Positions 24,518 to 33,467 of a stretch of DNA of 64,000 nucleotides are shown piece after piece; within the stretch, counting starts at the first letter, position 1, and every line of letters begins with the position of its first letter. Below the pieces are notes generated by a model that was not told where the DNA came from, searched no databases, and was given only the letters and a program-made list of their open reading frames with translations. A program made the position numbers and the translations under genes. Source of the stretch: an uncultured Prevotellaceae bacterium (GTDB taxonomy: Bacteria; Bacteroidota; Bacteroidia; Bacteroidales; Bacteroidaceae); assembly GCA_902770195.1 (NCBI GenBank), contig CACXSA010000014.1, positions 41,661-105,660 on the forward strand. Reading direction: 5' to 3'.

Positions 24518-27500
24518 TTACCCTGCCATCACAAACCTGAACACCTCTTCCTCTTGAAGTTCTGGACGTTCAGTAACCATTCTGACATAGTCACGAACCA
24601 GGTGGCGCCAGTCATTAGTTTTCATGCTGAAATATTTCTGCTGATACTCTTTCTGACATTCTATGACAATATTCATGATAGTTGTACCCTCATAAAGTTC
24701 CATCATATTGTGAACTAAGCGGCGCACATCGTCATCAACTTCAATATCCTTAAGCATCGAGCCTTCTGGAATAAGTTGTATTTCCGCAGCCTTCCTGCCA
24801 TTTGTTTGAGAGCGAGATGTCACAAACGTAAAGTTTCCTTCATCATCAGCCCATCTGTTACATTGAGCCATTACCGTTTGAAGAGCCTGCTCCTGTCCCT
24901 CTGGTGGATAGTGATATTTCTTCAGCAGACGTTTCACCATCACTCGCATCTTGGCACGTGCAGAATCCTTGTGATTCCAGTCTATGGTTCTATTCTTGCG
25001 AAGCTGCTCTGTCAGTTCTTTTGTGAGTTTTACGAATTCCTCATTTGAATAGGCATCCTTTACTCCCTGTGGTGATGACAAAGCATCATAGAAAGCCTTC
25101 TCTTCTGTTGTCAGTCCCAACTCATTGCCTTCCTCTTCGCATCGCTTGATTTCTTCTGCCATCCTAAGCAGTTCTGCTATCACCTCTTCATTGGTTAGCA
25201 TACCCTTTAGGTAGTTAGACAGAGCATTATTCATCATTTCGCTGAATTTCAGACTTTGTACGATATTGGTTCGTTCAAATTTCCGTATTTTATCCCGAAC
25301 AAGATTCTCCAAAAGTTTCAGAGCCAGATTACGTTCTTTCATCTTCTTTATCTCATTCAGGAAACTCTTATCAAATAGTGAGAACTTCACATTGGGGGTC
25401 AGCACCTCCACACCCTGACTTTGCAGACTCTGTTCCAATAAGCGAGATATTCGCTCGTTGATATCATGTTTCGATATGGTGGTTCCCTTTGCATCCAGTC
25501 TTAGAAGCATAACCCTCACAGCATCCATGAAGGTGACTTCCAGCTTATCATGATCAGGAATCAACGACTTACACAATGTCTGTGCATTATGCAGTAATTG
25601 GCTTTCAGTAATAAAGTTTTTGTGTCTTTCCTGCTTATCTCCCTCCAGCATGAAGTTCACTCCACTTGTAATCAGTTTGCTGCGTTCTGGGTCTGTACCT
25701 TCATACCATCCGCTATAATCAAATCCATGCAACAGGTCGCGACATATCTCTAACTTCTCTTGGAACTTTACTAATGCCGTCTTTCCAATATCAGGGTCAC
25801 CAAACTGCTTCTTGTCACGACTTGTATAGTCCTGCATAGCTTGTTTCAAAGCGCCTGCTATACCCACATAATCTACAACCAAGCCACCTTCCTTTTCAGG
25901 GAACACACGATTTACGCGAGCTATAGCCTGCATCAGATTGTGTTCCTTCATTGGTTTATAGACATACATGGTTGCAAGACTTGGCACATCAAAACCTGTC
26001 AGCCACATATCTACAACAATGGCAATCTTCATTGGGCTATTGTCATCCTTGAAGAGGGCTGCATATTCTTTGTTCCGCTTGGCATCTATCACATCGTGCC
26101 ATTCTTCCTTGTCATTATTTGCAGCACTTGCCACTACATGAATCTTCTCAGTCCATCCGGGGCGCATCTCCAGCATCTTCCTGTATATCTTCACAGCAGC
26201 CTCTTTGTTGTATGCCACTATCATCGCCTTACCTGTCAGTTCATACTGGCGATTCTTCTCGTAGTGTTCTATGATGTCTTTACAGAGACTCCCTATCGTA
26301 TCAGGATGACATAATATCTCTTTCAGTCCGCTATTCTCCTGACGTGCCTTGTTTATCTGTTCATCAGTTGCTCCTTCGTCTGCCAGATTATCAAACTCTT
26401 CATCCAGTTTCCGCAAGGCATCGTCATTCAGATTCAGTTTGATAACACGGCTTTCATAATAGACTGGTTTTGTTGCGCCATCGGCAACAGCCTGAGTCAT
26501 ATCATATACATCTATATAGTCACCAAACACCTCCTTTGTATCTCTATCCCTTTGAGATATTGGTGTACCTGTAAAACCTATAAACGAGGCATGAGGCAAT
26601 GACTCGCGCATGAATAGCGCAAAGCCTTTCTTCATCTTCTCTGCTTTCGCATCCCAATGTTCATCACCATATTGTGAACGGTGTGCCTCGTCTGTTATTA
26701 CTATGATGTTATTCCTATCACTCAGCAGCCCTGTTCCTTCTTCAAACTTCTGAATGGTGGTGAAGATAACGCCTCCTGTCTGTAAGTCTTTCAATTTCCT
26801 TACGAGGTCTTCACGTCCTGCTGTCTTGGTAAGCTTACCCTTTTCATTCAGGTCGAAGCCAACACGTTGCGGTTCCTGTCTGATAAACTTCTGGCATCCT
26901 GCAAACTGCTCATATAGCTGCTGGTCCAAATCGTTTCTGTCTGTCACCACCACTATGGTGCATTGTGGATAGAGCTGTATCAACCTATGCACATAAAACA
27001 CCATTGAGAGACTCTTTCCTGAACCTTGTGTGTGCCAGAAGACACCAATCTTACCATCGCCACCTATTGCCGTATCTGTCTTTACCAAAGCCTTATTCAC
27101 AGCAAAGTATTGATGATAGGCTCCCATTATTTTTGCTATCTTTCCGTCCTTATGGTCAAAGCAGATGAAGTTCTGTATGATATCAATGAGTCTTTCCCTC
27201 CTGAAGATACCATTGAAGAATGTTTCGTAGTCAGCTATGGCATTTGTCTCTACTGTCCCATCTACACTCTTCCATTCCATGTAGCGGTTTTCCTTCGCAG
27301 TGATTGTTCCTGCCTTTGAAGTGAGTTGGTCGCTGATAACTGAGAAAGCATTATATACAAACAGAGAAGGACATTTCTGCTGATACTGCTTTATTTGCAG
27401 ATAGGCATCCTCATCACTGGCTTCTTCCCTTGTGGGTGATTTTAATTCTATCACAACAAGAGGCAGACCATTGATGAATACCACCAAGTCACAACGTATT

Positions 27501-27895
27501 TTATCATATTCAACGACAGACCACTGATTCACCACCTTGAAATGATTCTGCAAGGGACTGTCATAGTTTATCAGATTTACAAGGGCTGTCTTTGAACGTC
27601 CACCTTCTGCATACTTCACCTCCACACCATTCTGCAGATAGTCCATCAACTGCTCGTTACGCTGCTCCAGAACACCCTCATTCACATGAGTAATCAAGCG
27701 AAAAGCCTCATTCAGCACCTCTTCACTCAACATAGGATTCAGCCTACGCAAACCTTCGCGCAAATCTGAGTCATAATAAGGATTCCTGTAGTCACGCTCC
27801 ACGTCATATCCACACTCATACTGATATCCCAAATCTTGGAATAGTTGTATCAGCGTATTCTCGTAACTCTCTTCTGTATGGTGGTTGGTATTCAT
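24518..27895 (-). CDS. hsdR: Type I restriction enzyme, R subunit (HsdR)
   Basis: A 1125-residue restriction and translocation subunit. The N-terminal PD-(D/E)xK nuclease shows RCDLVVFINGLPLVVIELKSP. The SF2 motor shows HTQGSGKSLSM (Lys294), TDRNDLDQQLYEQF, VITDEAHRSQYG and IGFTGTPI, and later MQAIARVNRVFP. The C-terminal helical region binds the methylase complex. All key motifs look intact. It is the last gene of the locus on the minus strand. A 40-codon fragment of an hsdS 3' end lies only 6 bases before its start, followed by two unrelated genes, so it is separated from the intact hsdS by about 1.7 kb. Confidence 0.96.
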   Translation of the reverse strand: MNTNHHTEESYENTLIQLFQDLGYQYECGYDVERDYRNPYYDSDLREGLRRLNPMLSEEVLNEAFRLITHVNEGVLEQRNEQLMDYLQNGVEVKYAEGGRSKTALVNLINYDSPLQNHFKVVNQWSVVEYDKIRCDLVVFINGLPLVVIELKSPTREEASDEDAYLQIKQYQQKCPSLFVYNAFSVISDQLTSKAGTITAKENRYMEWKSVDGTVETNAIADYETFFNGIFRRERLIDIIQNFICFDHKDGKIAKIMGAYHQYFAVNKALVKTDTAIGGDGKIGVFWHTQGSGKSLSMVFYVHRLIQLYPQCTIVVVTDRNDLDQQLYEQFAGCQKFIRQEPQRVGFDLNEKGKLTKTAGREDLVRKLKDLQTGGVIFTTIQKFEEGTGLLSDRNNIIVITDEAHRSQYGDEHWDAKAEKMKKGFALFMRESLPHASFIGFTGTPISQRDRDTKEVFGDYIDVYDMTQAVADGATKPVYYESRVIKLNLNDDALRKLDEEFDNLADEGATDEQINKARQENSGLKEILCHPDTIGSLCKDIIEHYEKNRQYELTGKAMIVAYNKEAAVKIYRKMLEMRPGWTEKIHVVASAANNDKEEWHDVIDAKRNKEYAALFKDDNSPMKIAIVVDMWLTGFDVPSLATMYVYKPMKEHNLMQAIARVNRVFPEKEGGLVVDYVGIAGALKQAMQDYTSRDKKQFGDPDIGKTALVKFQEKLEICRDLLHGFDYSGWYEGTDPERSKLITSGVNFMLEGDKQERHKNFITESQLLHNAQTLCKSLIPDHDKLEVTFMDAVRVMLLRLDAKGTTISKHDINERISRLLEQSLQSQGVEVLTPNVKFSLFDKSFLNEIKKMKERNLALKLLENLVRDKIRKFERTNIVQSLKFSEMMNNALSNYLKGMLTNEEVIAELLRMAEEIKRCEEEGNELGLTTEEKAFYDALSSPQGVKDAYSNEEFVKLTKELTEQLRKNRTIDWNHKDSARAKMRVMVKRLLKKYHYPPEGQEQALQTVMAQCNRWADDEGNFTFVTSRSQTNGRKAAEIQLIPEGSMLKDIEVDDDVRRLVHNMMELYEGTTIMNIVIECQKEYQQKYFSMKTNDWRHLVRDYVRMVTERPELQEEEVFRFVMAG

Positions 27896-27901
27896 GTTAT
27901 A

Positions 27902-28024
27902 TTAATGTATATCATTTACTTTTAGTTCTCCCGACATCAGCTTTGGAAGGAGGGTGTCACGGAGAGTCGCGAGGCGACGGGATACTTGCTCATAGCTGTT
28001 TTCTGTGAACTTGTTGGTACTCAT
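27902..28024 (-). pseudogene. Remnant of an hsdS 3' end
   Basis: A 40-codon frame from ATG 28024 to TAA 27902. Residues 14-37 (VSRRLATLRDTLLPKLMSGE and onward) match the last residues of the intact HsdS, which reads ESRRLATLRDTLLPKLMSGE near its end. The body of that second specificity gene is missing. The remnant overlaps the 3' end of the 334-residue gene in a different frame and ends 6 bases before hsdR. Confidence 0.8.
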
Positions 28025-28994
28025 AGGCGTTTTTATAATTCTTATTCCAGTATACTAAACTGTAATCTGAAACACCAAGGTTCTGAATATTATCTTCAAT
28101 CATTTTGATGATTCTGTTTTTTGTTTCATCACTTTTATCAGATTCAAATTGGAAATCCCATATACGCTTACTTGGGTCTCCATCCCAAGAATAAATGAGA
28201 TATATAATCTCCTGTTGAATTATATTAATGTTAACTAAATAATTTCGAGACTCACCAAATCTGATATACCATCGATTATTTTCATTTATTATTTCATAGG
28301 ATCCATACTCTTCTATAAAATCTTTAAGTTCAGCGTCTCTATAAATATGATTCTTTTTAAACGTCATCCACTTTGAGAAGGACCAGTCCTTTTTAGATAC
28401 ACAATCCCAATAAAAGAGTGTATAACCCATAATATAAAATCCATTACTCGTTTTTTGGATCAACCCATTTTTTATAAATTCATCAAAAAGCTTAATTGAA
28501 TCTAATAACATTAATCCAAGTTTTTCGCCAATCCTGTCAATTATTTCAATTGCATTTAATTTACGACTAAGAAGCCATTTATCGTCTGTTACATATATAC
28601 CCCAAGGAGAAAATATATCATAAACAAGTTTCTCATATTGATATGAAAATTGTCTCTTTTTCTTTAAATCTTCTTTTTCAAAACCAGTAATTGGATATTG
28701 ATTGTAATTTTCGGTTCTAAAATCATTATATTGTTTTAAATTTAGAGCTTTTTTATAATTGGTTTTATCTGAAAAAAATTTGTATAGGGCTTTAGATTTA
28801 TTGAGGTTTTTATTATCAAACTGAAATATATGAAATTCATCTGAAACATACCGATATAATCTTTCATACTCATTCAGTTTCTCTTTCTTCCAATAAACAT
28901 ACGTTGCGTAACTAATATATATTACGCCAACAACTAGAATTAACCCTAGTATTATCCAGAGTCCACCACATACTATCATAAATATGATATCCAT
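27990..28994 (-). CDS. Uncharacterised membrane-anchored protein inserted in the RM locus
   Basis: 334 residues with one N-terminal membrane helix (about 3-30, rich in Ile, Gly and Val) followed by a large cytoplasmic part rich in Lys, Tyr, Trp and Asn. I do not recognise a domain. It is visibly more AT-rich than the flanking hsd genes, a sign of separate origin. Its last codons (VHRKQL) are read from the hsdS remnant in another frame, so the 3' end was probably created by the insertion event. It pairs with the 188-residue gene, 16 bases upstream. Confidence 0.65.
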   Translation of the reverse strand: MDIIFMIVCGGLWIILGLILVVGVIYISYATYVYWKKEKLNEYERLYRYVSDEFHIFQFDNKNLNKSKALYKFFSDKTNYKKALNLKQYNDFRTENYNQYPITGFEKEDLKKKRQFSYQYEKLVYDIFSPWGIYVTDDKWLLSRKLNAIEIIDRIGEKLGLMLLDSIKLFDEFIKNGLIQKTSNGFYIMGYTLFYWDCVSKKDWSFSKWMTFKKNHIYRDAELKDFIEEYGSYEIINENNRWYIRFGESRNYLVNINIIQQEIIYLIYSWDGDPSKRIWDFQFESDKSDETKNRIIKMIEDNIQNLGVSDYSLVYWNKNYKNAYEYQQVHRKQL

Positions 28995-29010
28995 AGTAGC
29001 TTTATTTATC

Positions 29011-29577
29011 CTATCTTTCTTTTACTAACATGACAGGCAATTTGTAGCCCATGAAAATTTTAGCAACATTACCAACTATGTTGTCATCCTTTACGTCATT
29101 ATATGCATAATTCTTATTTTCATTTTCTTCGTCATCTTTCAACCAAAAATGAAAATGTAAACGATAATTATCATATTTTATTTCCTCGACATGAAGATAC
29201 GGAATTATTAACGTTCGTCCATTTCTTCCTGTAAATCGTATTCCTTCTGATTTATTGACATTGTTATAATCAATGGCACAAAGCCTAAAAAGTTCATCAA
29301 AATTCTCTTTTGTTGGAATATGAAGTTTAGATGCTTCTATATATGGAAGCAAACTGTATCTATCGTTTTTCTTTAAGTATGTTGAAGACCACAATAGTCC
29401 AGATTCAAGGTCTAAGTCAACATATTCCACACCATCCACTATAGACTCTAAGATGAGATTCTCCCTATGTTGCATACCATCATTATACCCATCAGCATAA
29501 GCCTGCTCAATAGCTGCAGTCATGGCCTCGAAAGCCTTGCCTTTAGCATACTCTTTTGATTTTTCAGTTATATCCAT
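29011..29577 (-). CDS. Lcl_C/DUF1566-like small protein inserted in the RM locus
   Basis: 188 residues, no signal peptide. The first 40 residues are a charged helix (KEYAKGKAFEAMTAAIEQAY). From about residue 50 the pattern VDLDLESGLLWSSTYL, PTKENFDELFRLC, GIRFTGRNGRTLIIPYL and a final GYKLPVMLVK follows the Lcl_C/DUF1566 fold that is usually found in secreted or phage-tail proteins. Here it would be cytoplasmic. Its partner is the 334-residue membrane gene. Together they lie between two copies of hsdS 3' sequence. Function unknown. Confidence 0.65.
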   Translation of the reverse strand: MDITEKSKEYAKGKAFEAMTAAIEQAYADGYNDGMQHRENLILESIVDGVEYVDLDLESGLLWSSTYLKKNDRYSLLPYIEASKLHIPTKENFDELFRLCAIDYNNVNKSEGIRFTGRNGRTLIIPYLHVEEIKYDNYRLHFHFWLKDDEENENKNYAYNDVKDDNIVGNVAKIFMGYKLPVMLVKER

Positions 29578-29588
29578 AATATTTCTTT

Positions 29589-30818
29589 TTAGATTTCTAC
29601 TTCATTTACTTTCAATTCTCCAGACATCAACTTCGGAAGGAGGGTATCACGAAGAGTCGCGAGGCGACGGGATTCTTGCTGCAAACTACGGATTTGTTCA
29701 AAGAGAGGTCTTGTATTATTACTAAAACTCTCGATTATATCCGTTGGAGGCACTGTTAGCTTCATCCCCTTTATTGTCTTTGAATTGACAGCTGTCGCAA
29801 TTGATGAAGTGCTCCCCAGATTCTCATACTTGTATTGTTTGAGGTATAAGTATAAGAATTCACGATAGCATTTGTCTGGAAGAATAAAACGTGCTATTGC
29901 TTCATTTGTTGTCAACCTTGTATCTGCTATTGCAACTCTACCCACAGTTAATTTGAAACTGAGTAAAACGGAATCCTTTTCAACCATCAAGACGTTGAAT
30001 TGCTTTATTGCTTCATCTGTCAGATATTCGCTTGAATCAGAAATAAAGACCCCGCTACTGCCCATGTCGGCAATTGATACCCAGACATTATCTTCTTTAG
30101 ATTCTGTAAACCATTCAGACTCTTTCCTAGGTGGTGTTTTTCCAATATTTATTTCAAACACTTCATCGGCCCTACAAACTCTCCACCCTTTCGGAATCAT
30201 TCCTAATTCTGACTCCACAAACTCTCCATTTTTGAAGGGCTCAAAATCTACAAACCAAGACTTAAACAAAGCCTGTGCCTGCTGCTCCAAATTCTCGTTT
30301 ATCTTACGATTAACCTCAATTTTATCATCAAGAGATTTGAGGATGGAGGCTATTTGCTTTTGAGTTATTAAAGAGGGGGCATAGAACGTGTAATTACGCA
30401 TGGTCTCCAAAGAAACATTCTTGATAGTTGTTCCTGTAGCAAGTCTTTCTATGTCTTTACGAAACTCACCATTTGCCACAACATAATAAATAAAAATCAA
30501 GTCAAATTCCTCTTTTACGTTGAAATAACATGCACTCTTACCTAATATACAAGGTTCACCATTATATCGCGCAACATTTCCAAGTGTGCCATTTATAGAA
30601 ACAAGTATAGTACGATCAGTTAAGGGTTTTCTATGTTTTATTGATTCCTCAACTGAGACTCTCCTTGTATTTTCTTTAATTATAATTTTCCCATTTTCTA
30701 AATTGTTGCCATTAATAAAGAATACAGCCCCATTTTCATCATATTTGGGAGTTCCATGAATTCCATCCCCCAAAACAGATGTTACATCTTTTAACTTATA
30801 TTCTTTCCACTCTTCCAT
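29589..30818 (-). CDS. hsdS: Type I restriction enzyme, S subunit (HsdS)
   Basis: A 409-residue DNA specificity subunit with the usual two halves. TRD1 spans about 1-150 (EEWKEYKLKDVTSVLGDGI at the start), a conserved helix about 155-190 (QKQIASILKSLDDKIEVN), TRD2 about 200-365 (LGMIPKGWRVCRADEVFEIN at its start), and a C-terminal helix (EQIRSLQQESRRLATLRDTL). It sets target recognition for HsdM and HsdR. Its last 75 or so bases are repeated in front of hsdR (27902-28024), and its first 27 are repeated at 32288-32314, so the gene was copied or rearranged within this locus. Confidence 0.95.
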   Translation of the reverse strand: MEEWKEYKLKDVTSVLGDGIHGTPKYDENGAVFFINGNNLENGKIIIKENTRRVSVEESIKHRKPLTDRTILVSINGTLGNVARYNGEPCILGKSACYFNVKEEFDLIFIYYVVANGEFRKDIERLATGTTIKNVSLETMRNYTFYAPSLITQKQIASILKSLDDKIEVNRKINENLEQQAQALFKSWFVDFEPFKNGEFVESELGMIPKGWRVCRADEVFEINIGKTPPRKESEWFTESKEDNVWVSIADMGSSGVFISDSSEYLTDEAIKQFNVLMVEKDSVLLSFKLTVGRVAIADTRLTTNEAIARFILPDKCYREFLYLYLKQYKYENLGSTSSIATAVNSKTIKGMKLTVPPTDIIESFSNNTRPLFEQIRSLQQESRRLATLRDTLLPKLMSGELKVNEVEI

Positions 30819-30835
30819 AAATGAGAATTTTCAAT

Positions 30836-31792
30836 TTAAACAACAGGAGGCATATAACATGCTTTCCTTAATTGGTTACTTACATCCCGTTCCCAGTCTT
30901 CAACACTTGGTCGGTGTTGTTCATCGAAACAGGCTAATATCTGATCACGCATCTTGGGGTCAAGGAGGCCTTCAAGGATATAGCAATGCTCTTCTTGAAA
31001 AATGCGTAGTGTATATTCGTGTAATGTTTGAAGTAGATAATCTGCCTCAGAAACAATTCCGTTGATGTTATCTTCCGTCATCGAGATAATAAGATTGCTC
31101 ATACTTAATCCATGGGCAAACTGAGATATAAATGAAAGCAGGTCAAAGCCTTCACAACATCCTATCAGTTTATACAAATCTTGCCATTTGTATTGATTGC
31201 TGCCTATTTTATTGTAGGCCTTAAACTCCTTGAATTTCCAGTTTCTATCTTTCACAATTTTATCAAAAGCAGCCTGGTCTTTTGTCTTTAGTGGCGAATT
31301 CTTGATGAGTTCTTCGGCTTCTTTAATTTTACGTTTGCGGTCTTCACGATTAATACGTGTTATCTCATTGGATTTTGCCAACTCTTCTTCAGACATGAAA
31401 CCATTGTTATGATTCTCTTCAGGAAGGACATCTAAATTACGCTCACAACCATCAATTACATAAAGGCTATGTCGCAACAAGAGCATATTAAAATCCCGTT
31501 CCATATATATTAAACGGAAGACTGCTACGCTATCTCCAAGCATCCTTAAAATGCAGTTAGCTGAAAGATAGTCTTTATTTTGGAGCACTACTTTTATTAG
31601 TGTGTCAAAAGAAATAAGGCGTAAATAGCAGAAATGGGCAACATATCCTTTTAAAAATCCAACTGAAGCATTCTGATACAAATCCGTAATTCTTTTTATC
31701 GTGTTCTTAAACAGATAAAAAGAATACAAGAACTTGTTGACATAAATATAGCCAAATTCTTCAGTACCTTTTATGTGATATTTAAGTCCCAT
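30836..31792 (-). CDS. Uncharacterised helical protein between hsdM and hsdS
   Basis: About 318 residues from the ATG at 31792; a TTG 6 bases earlier is an alternative. It is predicted largely helical (FLYSFYLFKNTIKRITDLYQ, NCILRMLGDSVAVFRLIYM) with a charged middle (KRKIKEAEELIKNS) and has no signal peptide. There is weak resemblance to the helical DUF5677 type of protein, but I would not assign it. It begins 20 bases downstream of the next gene's stop and ends 17 bases before hsdS. Confidence 0.6.
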   Translation of the reverse strand: MGLKYHIKGTEEFGYIYVNKFLYSFYLFKNTIKRITDLYQNASVGFLKGYVAHFCYLRLISFDTLIKVVLQNKDYLSANCILRMLGDSVAVFRLIYMERDFNMLLLRHSLYVIDGCERNLDVLPEENHNNGFMSEEELAKSNEITRINREDRKRKIKEAEELIKNSPLKTKDQAAFDKIVKDRNWKFKEFKAYNKIGSNQYKWQDLYKLIGCCEGFDLLSFISQFAHGLSMSNLIISMTEDNINGIVSEADYLLQTLHEYTLRIFQEEHCYILEGLLDPKMRDQILACFDEQHRPSVEDWERDVSNQLRKACYMPPVV

Positions 31793-31818
31793 AGACAAGT
31801 GCCTTCAGACTTTATTCT

Positions 31819-32205
31819 TTATTCAAATTTTGAAAAAAACAATTCTTTTGTATCAGTATCTTCATATAGCTTATAGGTATCCCCTGAATTAATATCAAGA
31901 AGGATACAATCAGCTGCTGCGATTCCACCAAGGAACAACTGGAAAGAAATAGTGGCGGTGGTTGTATTTGTTTTTCCAAGAATATCTATTCTTTGCCAAG
32001 TTCCGCGATTCTCGCTAGTTAGAACGTACTGAAAAACATCTCCACTGTACTTGTCTAATTTTAAAAAGAGACTTCTTTTAATATTAGACTGTATGATTTC
32101 ATACCTACCACCCGTTTGGGATGTTGACACATAACTTGATGTTTCTATAGCAAATAGGTTTATGCTAATAAATATCACCACACATAAAACTAATAACTTT
32201 TTCAT
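31819..32205 (-). CDS. Uncharacterised small exported protein
   Basis: 128 residues starting with a signal peptide (KKLLVLCVVIFISINLFA). The mature part is about 108 residues, beta-rich, with no Cys in the mature domain except one near IAAADCILLD. No family recognised. An exported protein inside a restriction locus is unusual. The upstream 100 bases are an hsdM/hsdS scar, which suggests the gene arrived or was joined by recombination. Confidence 0.6.
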   Translation of the reverse strand: MKKLLVLCVVIFISINLFAIETSSYVSTSQTGGRYEIIQSNIKRSLFLKLDKYSGDVFQYVLTSENRGTWQRIDILGKTNTTTATISFQLFLGGIAAADCILLDINSGDTYKLYEDTDTKELFFSKFE

Positions 32206-32211
32206 AATTCA

Positions 32212-32314
32212 TTATATATTAAATCCAATACTACTCAACTGCTTCTTGATCTCATCCTCCAAGCGATGGCTCTCTGCAAAGCTCACCTGTTTTATATTCT
32301 TTCCACTCTTCCAT
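32212..32314 (-). pseudogene. Scar made of an hsdS 5' end and an hsdM 3' end
   Basis: On the minus strand 32314-32288 reads ATG GAA GAG TGG AAA GAA TAT, the first codons of hsdS. It is followed by sequence matching the end of hsdM (SHRLEDEIKKQL then SSIGFNI, stop at 32212, against LGSIGFCVE in intact HsdM). The order is inverted relative to an intact hsdM-hsdS pair, as expected if a tandem duplication later lost its middle. The two parts are out of frame. Confidence 0.75.
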
Positions 32315-33384
32315 CATTCCTTTTTGTCAAAATTGTTCTCGAAGCGAGCTTTGGCTGCTTCAAGGGATTTCTGAATCTGACGCATCAAAACATCACGTGG
32401 AGGCAGCTCTGTCATGTATTGTGCAACCTTGATGCCTGACTTGTCGAGTTGGAGCAGTTCAATTTGCTCTTCGCTACCTTCAGTACAGAGTAGCAAACCA
32501 AGTGGAGAATCCTCGCCTGGCTCCATCTCGTTCTGTTCCAACCAACGCAGATAAAGTTCCATCTGTCCTTTGTACTGAGCTTTGAAGCGACCCAACTTGA
32601 GTTCAATAGCTATCAAGCGATGCAGACGACGATGGTAGAACAGCAAGTCGAGATAGAAGTCCTCACCATCGATAATCATCCGCTTTTGACGGGCTACAAA
32701 ACTGAAGCCGTTACCCAGTTCGATGATGAACTGCTCAAGATGTGCCACAAGGCTATCCTCAAGGTCTCTTTCGCTATACATTCCTTTCAAACCTGTAAAC
32801 TCTAAGAAATAAGGGCTTTTGAAAACCAAATCAGGCGACATCACGTTATCGTCGCGAAGAGTGGAGAGTTCTTTCTTGATAAACTCATCAGGCTTGCCAC
32901 TGATAGCAGTACGCTCGAAAAGCATACCGTCGATTTCTTTGCGGAGCTTGCGCACGCTCCATTTTTCGGATGCTGCAAGTGTCAAATAGAACTCACGTTG
33001 AAGATCGTCTTTGAGAGGAAGAACTTCCACAAAATGAGACCAAGACAATTGTCGTGACACTGTCGCGACAATTTGAGAGTCTGGGAAAAGTGAAGTAAAT
33101 TGCATCATTCTACGGATGTTCTTCTCATCAAATCCTTTAATATTATACTCCTGCTGCAATTGTCGCGACACTGATGCGACAATTTGTTTTCCATATTCAG
33201 CACGCTGATTTCCAAGCACTTCGTGATTGATGCGCTCGCCAATATGCCAGTACATCATGGTCAACTCATAGTTGGCTGTTGATGCAAAATGACCACGCGC
33301 ATCCTCAATGATCTGACGCAGGTCTTGTATCAGGTCTTGTGAGGTCATCATCAACGCATTTGTCATGTTTTTGTTCTCTTCCAT
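32314..33384 (-). CDS. DUF1016 (YhcG-type) PDDEXK nuclease family protein
   Basis: 356 residues from the ATG at 33384. The N-terminal DUF1016_N domain (about 10-150) includes YWHIGERINHEVLGNQRAEYG and KNIRRMMQFTSLFPD. The C-terminal nuclease-like domain (about 190-345) includes GNGFSFVARQKRMIIDGEDF, LDLLFYHRRLHRLIAIELK and KGQMELYLRWLE, with the Asp and Glu-x-Lys of a PD-(D/E)xK site. These proteins often accompany type I restriction genes in Bacteroidota; their function is not established. It lies downstream of a broken paralogue. Confidence 0.9.
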   Translation of the reverse strand: MEENKNMTNALMMTSQDLIQDLRQIIEDARGHFASTANYELTMMYWHIGERINHEVLGNQRAEYGKQIVASVSRQLQQEYNIKGFDEKNIRRMMQFTSLFPDSQIVATVSRQLSWSHFVEVLPLKDDLQREFYLTLAASEKWSVRKLRKEIDGMLFERTAISGKPDEFIKKELSTLRDDNVMSPDLVFKSPYFLEFTGLKGMYSERDLEDSLVAHLEQFIIELGNGFSFVARQKRMIIDGEDFYLDLLFYHRRLHRLIAIELKLGRFKAQYKGQMELYLRWLEQNEMEPGEDSPLGLLLCTEGSEEQIELLQLDKSGIKVAQYMTELPPRDVLMRQIQKSLEAAKARFENNFDKKE

Positions 33385-33386
33385 AA

Positions 33387-33467
33387 TCACTCGTCCTCCT
33401 TATGTTGCAGAAGGAAAAATTCCTTCTGTTGCTCAATCTCGCGACGCAGTTCTTCTTGCGTTGGCAT
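33387..33467 (-). pseudogene. Detached C-terminal tail of the truncated DUF1016 gene
   Basis: A 26-codon frame starting MPTQEELRREIEQQKEFFLL and ending just before the next DUF1016 gene. This is the typical C-terminal tail of DUF1016 proteins, but it is in a different frame from the upstream N-terminal domain, with which it overlaps by 35 bases. The nuclease domain that should lie between is missing. Confidence 0.7.
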
